The notes beneath the pieces were generated by a model. That model was given only the letters and a program-made list of their open reading frames with translations. It made no database searches and was not told where the DNA came from. A stretch of 20,717 nt of DNA from assembly GCA_035370465.1 (NCBI GenBank), contig DAOOVW010000029.1, positions 1 to 20,717 of the forward strand, given 5' to 3'. Origin of the DNA: a bacterium (GTDB taxonomy: Bacteria; Ratteibacteria; UBA8468; B48-G9; JAFGKM01). Shown here one piece after another: positions 7,707 to 14,081 of the stretch; position 1 is the stretch's first letter; the number at the start of each line of letters is the position of its first letter. Both the position numbers and the translations under genes were made by a program.

Positions 7707-8438
7707 ATGATTAAATTGGGTATAAATATAGACCATGTCGCAACATTAAGACAATTAAGAAGAGAGGTATTTCCTGACCCTGTTGGTGCAGCAGTTATAT
7801 GTGAACTTGCTGGTTGTGATTCTATTGTATGCCATTTAAGAGAAGATAGAAGACATATTCAGGAAAGAGATTTAAAATTATTAAAAGAAGTCGTCAAAAC
7901 AAAATTAAATTTAGAAATGGCTCTTTCTGAAGATGTAATTAAAATCGCATTAGAAACAAAACCAGACCAGGTTACAATTGTTCCAGAAAAAAGGGAAGAA
8001 TTAACAACAGAAGGTGGACTTGATGTGATAACGAATTTTGAAAAAATAAAAAAAGTCGTTGAAACTTTCCACAAGTCAGGTATAAAAGTAAGTATATTTA
8101 TAGAACCAGACCTCAATCAAATAGAAAAGGTAAAAGAGACAGGAGCAAATTTTATAGAAATTCATACAGGAAAATATTCAATAGTTAAAACAGAAGATGA
8201 AATTTATAATGAATTAAATAAAATAATTAAAGGTACTGAATTCGCATTATCAATTGGTTTAAGAGTAAATGCTGGACATGGACTTGATTATAAAAATGTG
8301 ACACCAATATGTAAAATAAATGGGATAGAAGAGTTAAATATTGGTTATAGCATAATTTGTATGTCTGTTTTTACTGGATTACATAAGGCAGTAACAAAAA
8401 TGATTAAAACAATAAGAGAAAATGAAAGAAAAGATTAA
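7707..8438 (+). CDS. pdxJ: Pyridoxine 5'-phosphate synthase
   Basis: Last step of the DXP-dependent vitamin B6 pathway: condenses 1-deoxyxylulose 5-phosphate and 3-amino-2-oxopropyl phosphate to pyridoxine 5'-phosphate. The 243-residue TIM barrel shows the family blocks: LGINIDHVATLRQLRR at the N-terminus, DSIVCHLREDRRHIQERD, QVTIVPEKREELTTEGGLD, IEIHTGKY, LRVNAGHGLDY (phosphate loop) and ELNIGYSIICMSVFTGL near the end. The ATG follows a purine-rich site with GGGGAGGAGG (7691-7700), the strongest site in this operon. It lies directly behind hisC, whose product needs the cofactor this pathway makes. The 3' end overlaps the next gene by 17 bases. The other pdx genes are not in the window. Confidence 0.97.
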   Translation: MIKLGINIDHVATLRQLRREVFPDPVGAAVICELAGCDSIVCHLREDRRHIQERDLKLLKEVVKTKLNLEMALSEDVIKIALETKPDQVTIVPEKREELTTEGGLDVITNFEKIKKVVETFHKSGIKVSIFIEPDLNQIEKVKETGANFIEIHTGKYSIVKTEDEIYNELNKIIKGTEFALSIGLRVNAGHGLDYKNVTPICKINGIEELNIGYSIICMSVFTGLHKAVTKMIKTIRENERKD

Positions 8439-9090
8439 AGAGTGTTTTAAAGAGCCAGTACGGGGCAAAATAAATCTTTTTAATTTGTTGATAGGGGGTG
8501 TTTTAACCTTCTTCCCCATTGTAAATCTTATTCCACTTGGATATTTAACTGAAAAATTAAGAAGAAAGTTAGAAAATAAGGAAAAAGTCGTTGGATGGGA
8601 AAATTTATGGTATTTAATGAAATCAGGGTGGAATACTTTCATCTTGATTTTAGGATACTTCTGTATTGCCATTTTTTTCGTCTTTTTAGGGGTAATCTTT
8701 ATATTTCCCCTTTCCAGAGGCAAAATTATGTCTATTTTTTTCTTCAGAGGCATCGTTTTAATTAATATAGGAACAATTATCTTTCTATTAGGGCTTTTTT
8801 TCCTCCCATTTTCAATACCTGTATACTTAGAAACAAAATCATTAAAAAAAGCATTTGATATAAGAGAAGTATTATCTCGCATCCTTTTAAAATTAAATGA
8901 TTATCTTGTTCTATATATAACAATTATAGGAGTCATTGTTTTTTCTTTTGTAATAACATTTCTTTTACTAAACTGGGTAATGGGGTTATTATTAGGCGGT
9001 TTTTTATATTTTTATGCTGGTTCCGTCATTATAAATTTAATTTCAAAATTTTTCCCCAAAAAGTATTTTACAGTTCAACTTCCATTTTAA
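8422..9090 (+). CDS. DUF4013 family membrane protein
   Basis: A 222-residue integral membrane protein with about five or six hydrophobic segments (roughly 22-45, 72-95, 105-130, 160-185 and 187-210). The N-terminal sequence LLIGGVLTFFPIVNLIPLGYL and the following W-x-x-LWYLMKSGW resemble DUF4013, a widespread membrane family of unknown function. The gene starts inside the last codons of pdxJ without a good Shine-Dalgarno site, so it depends on coupling or operon read-through. It is the last gene of the + strand string and faces the tat operon across an AT-rich gap. No function can be given. Confidence 0.75.
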   Translation: MKEKIKECFKEPVRGKINLFNLLIGGVLTFFPIVNLIPLGYLTEKLRRKLENKEKVVGWENLWYLMKSGWNTFILILGYFCIAIFFVFLGVIFIFPLSRGKIMSIFFFRGIVLINIGTIIFLLGLFFLPFSIPVYLETKSLKKAFDIREVLSRILLKLNDYLVLYITIIGVIVFSFVITFLLLNWVMGLLLGGFLYFYAGSVIINLISKFFPKKYFTVQLPF

Positions 9091-9401
9091 TTTTAAATAA
9101 ATAAAAAAAATTTTACTTTCAGAAATTTTTCAATAATTGATTTTTAAAACATTCTATAATTTTATTAAAATTCTCATAGTATTTCTAAAAATATAAAATC
9201 TAATTATCAATTCTTTATTATCTTAATGATTTTCAAAAGGATATAGAAAAACAGTCGGATAAGATATATTATGTTAACTTTTTATTGTTTGGCAACTTTA
9301 CTAAATCAGGGAAAAATATTATTATTTGTTTTTTTTAAAAAATTTATTTTATTAAAATTTTTTCTGAGATTAATTAGAACATATTATTGAAAATCAATAA
9401 C
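9091..9401. other. AT-rich convergent gap without a recognisable gene
   Basis: This 311-base region lies between the converging DUF4013 and tatC genes. It is almost entirely A and T, has no plausible open frame with a ribosome site, no tRNA-like fold and no GC-rich terminator. Only weak AT palindromes are present, one of them directly behind tatC. Confidence 0.7.
9384..9400 (-). terminator. Weak hairpin directly after tatC
   Basis: TTATTGA (9384-9390) and TCAATAA (9394-9400) form a 7-bp stem with a three-base loop, one base behind the tatC stop. It has one G-C pair and is not followed by a clean U-run, so it is at best a weak terminator or RNA 3'-end stabiliser. Confidence 0.3.
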
Positions 9402-10133
9402 TTATGTTTCAAAAATTCTTACAAATATAATTGAAATTTCATAAAGAAAAATTAAAAGAATTGCAACAAAAGTTTGAGTAATTATATCAGTTGTAGGAGT
9501 TATTATGGCAGATAAAATAAAAGCTCCAACAATTGCATATTTCCTTTTTTGTTTTAGAAAATTTGACTTAACTAAACCAATAGCAGCCAGAGCACTAAAA
9601 AAAACTGGTAAATTAAAAACCAGTCCTAAAAGAATCATAAAAATAAGCAAAAAATTCAAATAGTACCCAATAGAAACAAAAGGAGTAAGAACTCCTTTAC
9701 CAAATGAAAATAAAACCTTAATTCCAAGTGGTATAATAAAATAGAAGGTAAAAATTACCCCTGAAAAGAAAAAAATAGGAAAGAAAATGGAGATAACCTT
9801 ACTTATTTTTCTCTCTTTTTCTGTAAGTGCAGGAGATACAAAGAGATACAACTGAATAATAATGTGTGGGATTGAGATAATACCCCCTATAAAAACACAA
9901 ATTTTCAGTATGGAAAAAAATGGTTCAAGAGGTCTGGTAAAAATAACATTTTTTTGATATTTTTTCAGGGGTATAATCAGAAAATCCAAAATTTGGGAGG
10001 AAAAAAAGTAAGCAATTACTGAAATAAGTACCCATATAACAATTATCCAGATTATTCTTCTTCTGAGTTCTTCAAGATGTTCAATAAAAGAATATTCATT
10101 TTGATTTTTTTTCTGTGTCTTCATCCTTTTCAA
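9402..10133 (-). CDS. tatC: Sec-independent protein translocase TatC
   Basis: Core receptor of the twin-arginine translocase, which binds RR signal peptides of folded, often cofactor-loaded proteins. The protein has 243 residues and six hydrophobic segments in TatC order. The conserved N-terminal block FIEHLEELRRRI precedes the first helix, and FVSPALTEKER, FYFIIPLG and the late ITPTTDIITQTFVAILLIFLYE are all family hallmarks. The start at 10133 is a TTG with GGAAGAG just upstream; an in-frame ATG at 10124 would shorten the protein by three residues and cannot be excluded. The gene overlaps tatA by about 38 bases, an unusually long overlap. It closes an operon that also encodes two RR-signal proteins, its probable clients. 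Confidence 0.95.
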   Translation of the reverse strand: MKRMKTQKKNQNEYSFIEHLEELRRRIIWIIVIWVLISVIAYFFSSQILDFLIIPLKKYQKNVIFTRPLEPFFSILKICVFIGGIISIPHIIIQLYLFVSPALTEKERKISKVISIFFPIFFFSGVIFTFYFIIPLGIKVLFSFGKGVLTPFVSIGYYLNFLLIFMILLGLVFNLPVFFSALAAIGLVKSNFLKQKRKYAIVGAFILSAIITPTTDIITQTFVAILLIFLYEISIIFVRIFET

Positions 10134-10281
10134 TCTCTTCCTTTGTCTCTTTAAGCCCTTTTTTAAATTCTCCCAATGCTTTTCCGATTGACCTACCTAT
10201 TTCAGGTAATCTTTTTGCCCCAAAAAGCAATAAAATTATGAGAAGAATTAAAATAAGTTCACCCGCTCCTATATTAAACAT
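10096..10281 (-). CDS. tatA: Sec-independent protein translocase TatA/TatE
   Basis: The pore-forming component of the twin-arginine translocase. The 61 residues begin with a short periplasmic end and one helix (residues about 6-21), followed by the family motif FGAKRLPEIGRSIGKALGEF and a charged Glu/Lys tail. No TatB gene lies nearby, so this is a minimal TatAC set. AAGGAGGT (10285-10292) overlaps the stop of the ferredoxin gene and places the ATG at 10281. The gene ends inside the first codons of tatC. Confidence 0.95.
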   Translation of the reverse strand: MFNIGAGELILILLIILLLFGAKRLPEIGRSIGKALGEFKKGLKETKEEIEKDEDTEKKSK

Positions 10282-10290
10282 ATTACCTCC

Positions 10291-10866
10291 TTAAATTTTC
10301 AATCGCACTGCTCCTTTTGTTGAAATACTAATTGCACTTTCTCCAATAACAGGACAATTTTCCTCACACAATCCACAACCAATACATTTTTCATAATTAA
10401 CATATGGTCTTCTTTTAAAATCAAGGAAAATTGCTCCTTCTGGACAATATTCTAAACATACAAAGCAATCTTTCTCTTCTGTCCAGACAAGACATCTTTT
10501 TTTATCAATTTCTGCTGTTCCAATTTTTAATTTTTCATCTATTTTTTTTATTGCCTGCGATGGACAAACATCTCCACATGCTAAACACATAATACATCCA
10601 CCTTTTCTTGGAATAATTTCAGGAGTCCCAAATGAGAAAATATCTTTATTTATTGGTACTGAAAACAAGCAATTTGAAGGACAGACCTTAAAACACTCTC
10701 CACACCTTATACATTTATAAATAAATTCATCCTCTTCTATTGCTCCTGGTGGTCTTATAATACTCTTTTTTGAATAGGTATTTTTTCCCTTAAATTTATA
10801 TCTCCCACTTACTAAAAAAATTGAAGAAATAAATAAAAAATTTTTAAGAAACTCTCTCCTTTTCAA
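10291..10866 (-). CDS. Tat-exported ferredoxin with four [4Fe-4S] sites (NapG-like)
   Basis: A 191-residue iron-sulfur protein that starts with a twin-arginine signal (KRREFLKNF, then a hydrophobic stretch LFISSIFLVSG). Four cysteine clusters follow in order: CIRCGECFKVCP, CIMCLACGDVCP, a widely spaced C-x9-C-x2-C-x3-CP set (starting at CLVW, ending CLEYCP), and CIGCGLCEENCP. This is the layout of NapG/MauM-type periplasmic ferredoxins. Each set could hold a [4Fe-4S] cluster, so it is likely an electron carrier outside the membrane. The start is a TTG at 10866 with AAGGAG eight bases upstream; it lies directly before the RR motif. The gene overlaps the NapH-like gene by 23 bases. No nitrate reductase genes are present, so the name NapG describes architecture, not role. 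Confidence 0.9.
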   Translation of the reverse strand: MKRREFLKNFLFISSIFLVSGRYKFKGKNTYSKKSIIRPPGAIEEDEFIYKCIRCGECFKVCPSNCLFSVPINKDIFSFGTPEIIPRKGGCIMCLACGDVCPSQAIKKIDEKLKIGTAEIDKKRCLVWTEEKDCFVCLEYCPEGAIFLDFKRRPYVNYEKCIGCGLCEENCPVIGESAISISTKGAVRLKI

Positions 10867-11476
10867 TCTTTCTTCTCCTTTTTTTTATTAAAAAATTTCT
10901 AAGTTTTACTCCAATTAAAGAATAAAAAAAACCCAACGGACATATATTTAGACACCATAATCTATTCCATAAAATACTCAATAGTAAAATAAATAAAAAT
11001 ACAAATAAATACCAATTTTTAAATACAAATGCACGAGTAATAATGACAAAAGGGTCAAAAAACCAAAAAAAATTGGGAATTTTAACAAAATTGACTAAAA
11101 TTGCAGTAAAAATTATCAAAATAAACAAAAATATGTTTAATTTTTTCAGAAAAATAGGCCTTCTCCTTAAAAATTTCCATTTTTTTCTTAAAAAAACCAT
11201 ATTTAAAATGTCAATAATACCTCCAAATGGGCAAATCCACCAGCAAAAAAAATTCCCGAATAAAATTAAAAGAAACAAAATAACTAAAGAGGGAAAGAAA
11301 TAATAAGTGAAATGGCAGGTAGAGATTGTTGTAAAAATTGCCAATAGTGCATCAAGTCGAAAAAATAAATTGACAGGAATTACATTTTTAATTAGATATT
11401 CATTTCTTATCAATAAATAAAAAAATATAAATATAAATATAAGTTGGCACAATCTTCTTAAATATTTTTTAAACAT
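10844..11476 (-). CDS. NapH-like membrane iron-sulfur protein lacking its ferredoxin tail
   Basis: A 210-residue membrane protein with about five hydrophobic helices and two Cys-x3-Cys-Pro motifs at helix ends, CWWICPFG and CLNICPLG, as found in NapH, YccM and related quinol-linked membrane proteins. Family members normally continue with two [4Fe-4S] cluster sites; here the protein ends shortly after the second motif in a basic tail (KKRRRKIEKERVS), and the ferredoxin part is a separate, Tat-exported protein encoded by the next gene. It probably passes electrons between the membrane quinone pool and that ferredoxin (inference). It overlaps the DUF362 gene by eight bases and the ferredoxin gene by 23, so all three are likely translated together. 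Confidence 0.82.
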   Translation of the reverse strand: MFKKYLRRLCQLIFIFIFFYLLIRNEYLIKNVIPVNLFFRLDALLAIFTTISTCHFTYYFFPSLVILFLLILFGNFFCWWICPFGGIIDILNMVFLRKKWKFLRRRPIFLKKLNIFLFILIIFTAILVNFVKIPNFFWFFDPFVIITRAFVFKNWYLFVFLFILLLSILWNRLWCLNICPLGFFYSLIGVKLRNFLIKKRRRKIEKERVS

Positions 11477-12356
11477 TTTTTATATTCACTTTATTTAAGT
11501 CAGCAATACCAAGTCCCATTTCTTCTGCTATTTTTATATGCGGGATATTATAAGGATCTTGTCCAAGTAATTTTGTTCCATAAGCATCAAGAGATACAAT
11601 ATCAGTTCCTGCTGCAACAATTCCTATATCTTTAACAACCCCTGGACCCTGAGGACCCATTGTTAAAAGGATTTTTGTAGCATCCATTATAGTTAAGGAT
11701 GGTTTTATATAATAAGTAATTTCTGCTATACATCTATGTAAATCAGTTCTATGAAAAAAGCCCCTATCTTTAACAATTCCCATTAAGTTTTTCATCCCAA
11801 TAGTTACTTTTGAACCACCATGTACTTTAACAATAGGAACATTTATAAACACATCAGAATCAAGAACTTCTTCAAGAATTTCAGCATTTTTTAAAATTTT
11901 TGTTCCTTCTATATTTACCTGTTTAAATTTTATAGGTGGTTTCATAATTCCACCACCCTTTTCAACCACCTCTGCAATACCTGATATCTTATATGTCACC
12001 TGCCAGGGATTACATGGATTATCAATAACTATAACTTCTGAAGCCCCTGCTTTTTTACACAATTTTACTATACCTAATACAACATCTGGATTTGTAGTTG
12101 CTGCCTGTTCAGGGGTTCTATTCCATGCAATATTGGGCTTTATAACAACTTTACTACCTCGCTTCACAAACTTCTCTATCCCCCCTACCCCCTTTATTGC
12201 TCTATAAGTATTTTCCTCTGGGTTTCCTCCCTTCGCAACATAAATTTCACTTCCTTTACTCTGTGCATAAGATAATTTTCCAAACTTTAAGTGCCTTGAA
12301 ATTTCAAACCCAGCAATTGCTAAAAATGTCCTTTTTAAAAATTCCCTTCTTTCCAT
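11469..12356 (-). CDS. Tat-exported DUF362 protein
   Basis: A 295-residue DUF362 protein with an N-terminal twin-arginine signal: ERREFLKRTF, a hydrophobic stretch (LAIAGF), and a likely cleavage region near SYAQS. The DUF362 core shows VVIKPNIAWN, ATTNPDVVLGIVKLCKKAGA, INVPIVKVHG, VTIGMKNLMG and a region around SLDAYGTKLLG. DUF362 is an uncharacterised family often fused to or encoded with 4Fe-4S domains; here the Fe-S partners are the next two genes. GGGGGAAG before the ATG at 12356 is a good ribosome site, and an extended -10 promoter lies about 80 bases upstream. This is the first gene of the five-gene module. The RR signal implies export in folded form, perhaps with a bound cofactor, but no cofactor site can be named. 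Confidence 0.88.
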   Translation of the reverse strand: MERREFLKRTFLAIAGFEISRHLKFGKLSYAQSKGSEIYVAKGGNPEENTYRAIKGVGGIEKFVKRGSKVVIKPNIAWNRTPEQAATTNPDVVLGIVKLCKKAGASEVIVIDNPCNPWQVTYKISGIAEVVEKGGGIMKPPIKFKQVNIEGTKILKNAEILEEVLDSDVFINVPIVKVHGGSKVTIGMKNLMGIVKDRGFFHRTDLHRCIAEITYYIKPSLTIMDATKILLTMGPQGPGVVKDIGIVAAGTDIVSLDAYGTKLLGQDPYNIPHIKIAEEMGLGIADLNKVNIKNV

Positions 12357-12437
12357 TTCTTCCCCCTATGTTTTTCATTTTCATTAACTTATATTCCACT
12401 ATTTAAAGTAATTTCTTAAATCAAATTTTATATTTAT

Positions 12438-12446
12438 ATTATACCA
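12438..12446 (-). promoter_or_regulatory. Candidate extended -10 promoter for the DUF362-napHG-tatAC operon
   Basis: On the - strand this reads TGGTATAAT, a perfect TGn-TATAAT extended -10 element, about 82 bases before the DUF362 start. A -35 box at the right distance is only T-rich, which extended -10 promoters tolerate. In such AT-rich DNA, chance matches to TATAAT are common; the TG extension and the position raise its credibility. Confidence 0.45.
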
Positions 12447-12577
12447 TTAAAATATAAAACAAAAAATTTTATAATTTTTAATAAAGTTATCTTATATTAT
12501 AAAAAATTCCAATTTATTTTCGTGGAAATAGATAAAAGAAAAAAAAGATTTATTTCTAGGCAAAATTTCTTACTTTA

Positions 12578-12614
12578 AAAAATACGGGAGAAAAAAATAA
12601 AAAAGGGTATTTTT
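12578..12614 (-). terminator. Possible terminator after the DedA gene
   Basis: AAAAATAC (12578-12585) is complementary to GTATTTTT (12607-12614) across a long loop. On the - strand the second arm ends in a run of T. The stem is AT-rich and the loop is about 21 bases, so this is a weak call. Confidence 0.3.
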
Positions 12615-12630
12615 GTCTATTTTGATATTT

Positions 12631-13251
12631 TTAGTGGTTAATTTCACCTTTTATGTGGTTCTTTTTTTTGTAGTATATCCAATAAACAAGAGTTATAATT
12701 ACAACAAATATAATAATTAAAATTGTAATTTCATTTGAATATTTTTTAATTAAGTCCTTCTTATCTCCTATAAAATATCCCAAAAAAGTGAGAATACTAA
12801 CCCATATCCCTGCCCCAACGATTGTATAAACAGAAAAAATAAATAAATTCATTTTTGCAAGTCCTGCTGGTAAAGATATATACTGTCTTACTCCTGGAAT
12901 TAATCTACCATTAAAAGTTGAAATATGCCCATGCTTTTTAAAAAATCCTTCTAATTTTCCTAATTTCTTTTCATCTATAAATAGATATTTACCATATTTA
13001 ATTAAAAACTTCCTTCCATACTTTTCAGCCAGAAAATAATTAAATAATGCCCCTGCATAACTACCGATAACTCCAAAAAGAATTGAAACCCATAATGAAA
13101 GTTTACCTAAATAAGATAGATATCCAGCAGGAATCATAATAACTTCACTTGGGAATGGGAAAAAAGAACTTTCTAAAAACATCAATACAAAAATCCCAAA
13201 ATATCCCCACCCCCCTATGCTTCTAACTAAAAAAGCATTAAATTCATTCAT
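12631..13251 (-). CDS. DedA family membrane protein (SNARE-associated/VTT domain)
   Basis: A 206-residue integral membrane protein of the DedA family, which includes bacterial undecaprenyl-phosphate and phospholipid translocases. Family marks are present: an early helix followed by LESSFFPFPSEVIMIPAGYL (the E-x5-P-x-PSE re-entrant region), a glycine-rich stretch GVIGSYAGALFNYFLAEKYGRKF, the amphipathic block with NGRLIPGVRQYISLPAGLAKM (conserved R-x-x-P-x-x-R), and a last helix before a basic tail (YYKKKNHIKG). AAGGG precedes the ATG at 13251. It runs in the same direction as the tat operon, but a 274-base gap with a promoter candidate suggests separate transcription. The exact lipid substrate cannot be read from the sequence. 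Confidence 0.9.
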   Translation of the reverse strand: MNEFNAFLVRSIGGWGYFGIFVLMFLESSFFPFPSEVIMIPAGYLSYLGKLSLWVSILFGVIGSYAGALFNYFLAEKYGRKFLIKYGKYLFIDEKKLGKLEGFFKKHGHISTFNGRLIPGVRQYISLPAGLAKMNLFIFSVYTIVGAGIWVSILTFLGYFIGDKKDLIKKYSNEITILIIIFVVIITLVYWIYYKKKNHIKGEINH

Positions 13252-13353
13252 TTTTATCCCTTTTCTCTATATAATAACATTTTACATTTCTTATGAGAAG
13301 ATTTATTATGTCTAATTCGGTATATTGACTAAAAATATAATTGGTTTATTTTT

Positions 13354-13641
13354 ATGAGGAAAGAGGCAAAAAGATGGTTAAAAGAAGCAGAATTTGATAT
13401 TAAAGCGGCAAAAGATAATTTAAAAGAGGGCAACTTCAATATATACTTATTCTATTAAAATTTTATTGAACGAATGTAAAAAGTTAAAAGAAGTTTTTCA
13501 TAATTGTTAGAATATGGGAAAATATTGGAAATGACAGACATTCCCATTGAACCGCTCTGTTATACTTATCAGGAATTTAATAAATTAAAAAGGGAAAATA
13601 GTTTTATCAAGGATATTTTAAAACAAACAAAAAAACTTTAA
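13354..13641 (+). pseudogene. Remnant of a HEPN/MNT toxin-antitoxin pair
   Basis: Two fragments of two different genes lie next to each other. At 13354-13458 an ATG frame gives MRKEAKRWLKEAEFDIKAAK and 14 more residues, then a stop. This is the first helix of a HEPN domain (R-x-x-x-x-x-W-L-x-x-A-E-x-D-x-x-x-A), which normally runs to about 130 residues. From 13504 to 13641, in a different frame, 45 residues contain IPIEPLCYTYQEFNKLKREN and SFIKDILK, which matches the C-terminal end of a minimal nucleotidyltransferase (MNT) antitoxin. The rest of the HEPN and the nucleotide-binding half of the MNT are missing, with stops in all frames between. The order HEPN then MNT fits known pairs. I read it as an internally deleted, dead module. 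Confidence 0.65.
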
Positions 13642-13645
13642 TTCT

Positions 13646-13683
13646 ATAACTTCTTAACTTACGAATTTCATAACTTCTTAATT
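13646..13683 (-). repeat. Dispersed small repeat, copy 2 (after the HEPN/MNT remnant)
   Basis: The reverse complement of this stretch matches 5549-5586 at 32 of 38 positions. Within this copy, ATAACTTCTTAA occurs twice, at 13646-13657 and 13670-13681, 24 bases apart. It starts five bases after the last codon of the MNT remnant. Confidence 0.5.
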
Positions 13684-14081
13684 TATTTTGAAACAAATTC
13701 TGGCTAAATATGAACTGTTAAAATGGATCTTTCTTATTTAATCTGCATTTAAAGTATTTAATTTATATTTTAATAACCTCACAATTTTAATAATTTATGC
13801 TTAGAGATATTTCTTCTTCTTACTTAATTGATAAAGTATTTTCATCAGTTTATTCTGTCTATACTTTTTATCCATTTTTTTCTCTTTATTATACCAAATC
13901 TTCACTCCTAACTTTAATTCTTTCCTATCTCTTTGAGTATCACTATCTTATCCAGAGGCTCGCCCGTAGGGTCTACGCCCGAGGGGATTCTTTGGACAAA
14001 TATTACTGCAACTTTTTTAAGAAAGAACCTAAAGTTTTATCATTACTATATTTTTGATGTCAAATTAGTATAAGTCATTAA
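13684..14081. other. Intergenic stretch without a convincing gene
   Basis: Apart from the GC-rich palindrome at 13952-13995, this is AT-rich sequence. An 86-codon + strand frame (13797-14057) has no ribosome site, a low-complexity Ser/Tyr/Leu composition, and spans the palindrome, so I do not call it a gene. No tRNA or clear terminator was seen. Confidence 0.6.
13952..13995. repeat. GC-rich palindromic element
   Basis: A 44-base island of mostly G and C in otherwise AT-rich DNA. It can fold as a long interrupted hairpin: CCAGAG with CTTTGG (one G-T pair), CTCG with CGAG, and CGTAG with CTACG around a GGT loop, with a CC/CC bulge. It also contains an imperfect direct repeat, CGCCCGTAGGG (13961-13971) and CGCCCGAGGGG (13976-13986). 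It looks like a dispersed palindromic unit or a structured RNA; no second copy is in the window. Confidence 0.55.

Noticed and set aside
7365..7736. 123-codon - strand open frame opposite hisC
   Set aside because: Antisense to conserved hisC codons, including the C-terminal Arg region; Phe/Tyr/Ser-rich composition is a shadow of AT-rich coding DNA.
8379..8882. 167-codon - strand open frame opposite pdxJ and the DUF4013 gene
   Set aside because: Antisense to two well-supported genes; its Lys/Ile/Phe-rich sequence matches no motif and it lacks a ribosome site.
12357..12630. Riboswitch or leader RNA before the DUF362 operon
   Set aside because: Apart from the promoter candidate and a weak stem, the region is plain AT-rich sequence with no recognisable aptamer.
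13325..13341. TTGACT and TATAAT close together upstream of the HEPN remnant
   Set aside because: Only five bases separate the two boxes, so they cannot form a sigma-70-type promoter pair.
13952..13995. GC-rich island read as a tRNA gene or CRISPR repeat
   Set aside because: It has no T-arm, anticodon arm or CCA end, and there is only one copy, so no array.
13797..14057. 86-codon + strand open frame
   Set aside because: No ribosome site, low-complexity composition, and its most distinctive part is the translated GC-rich palindrome.
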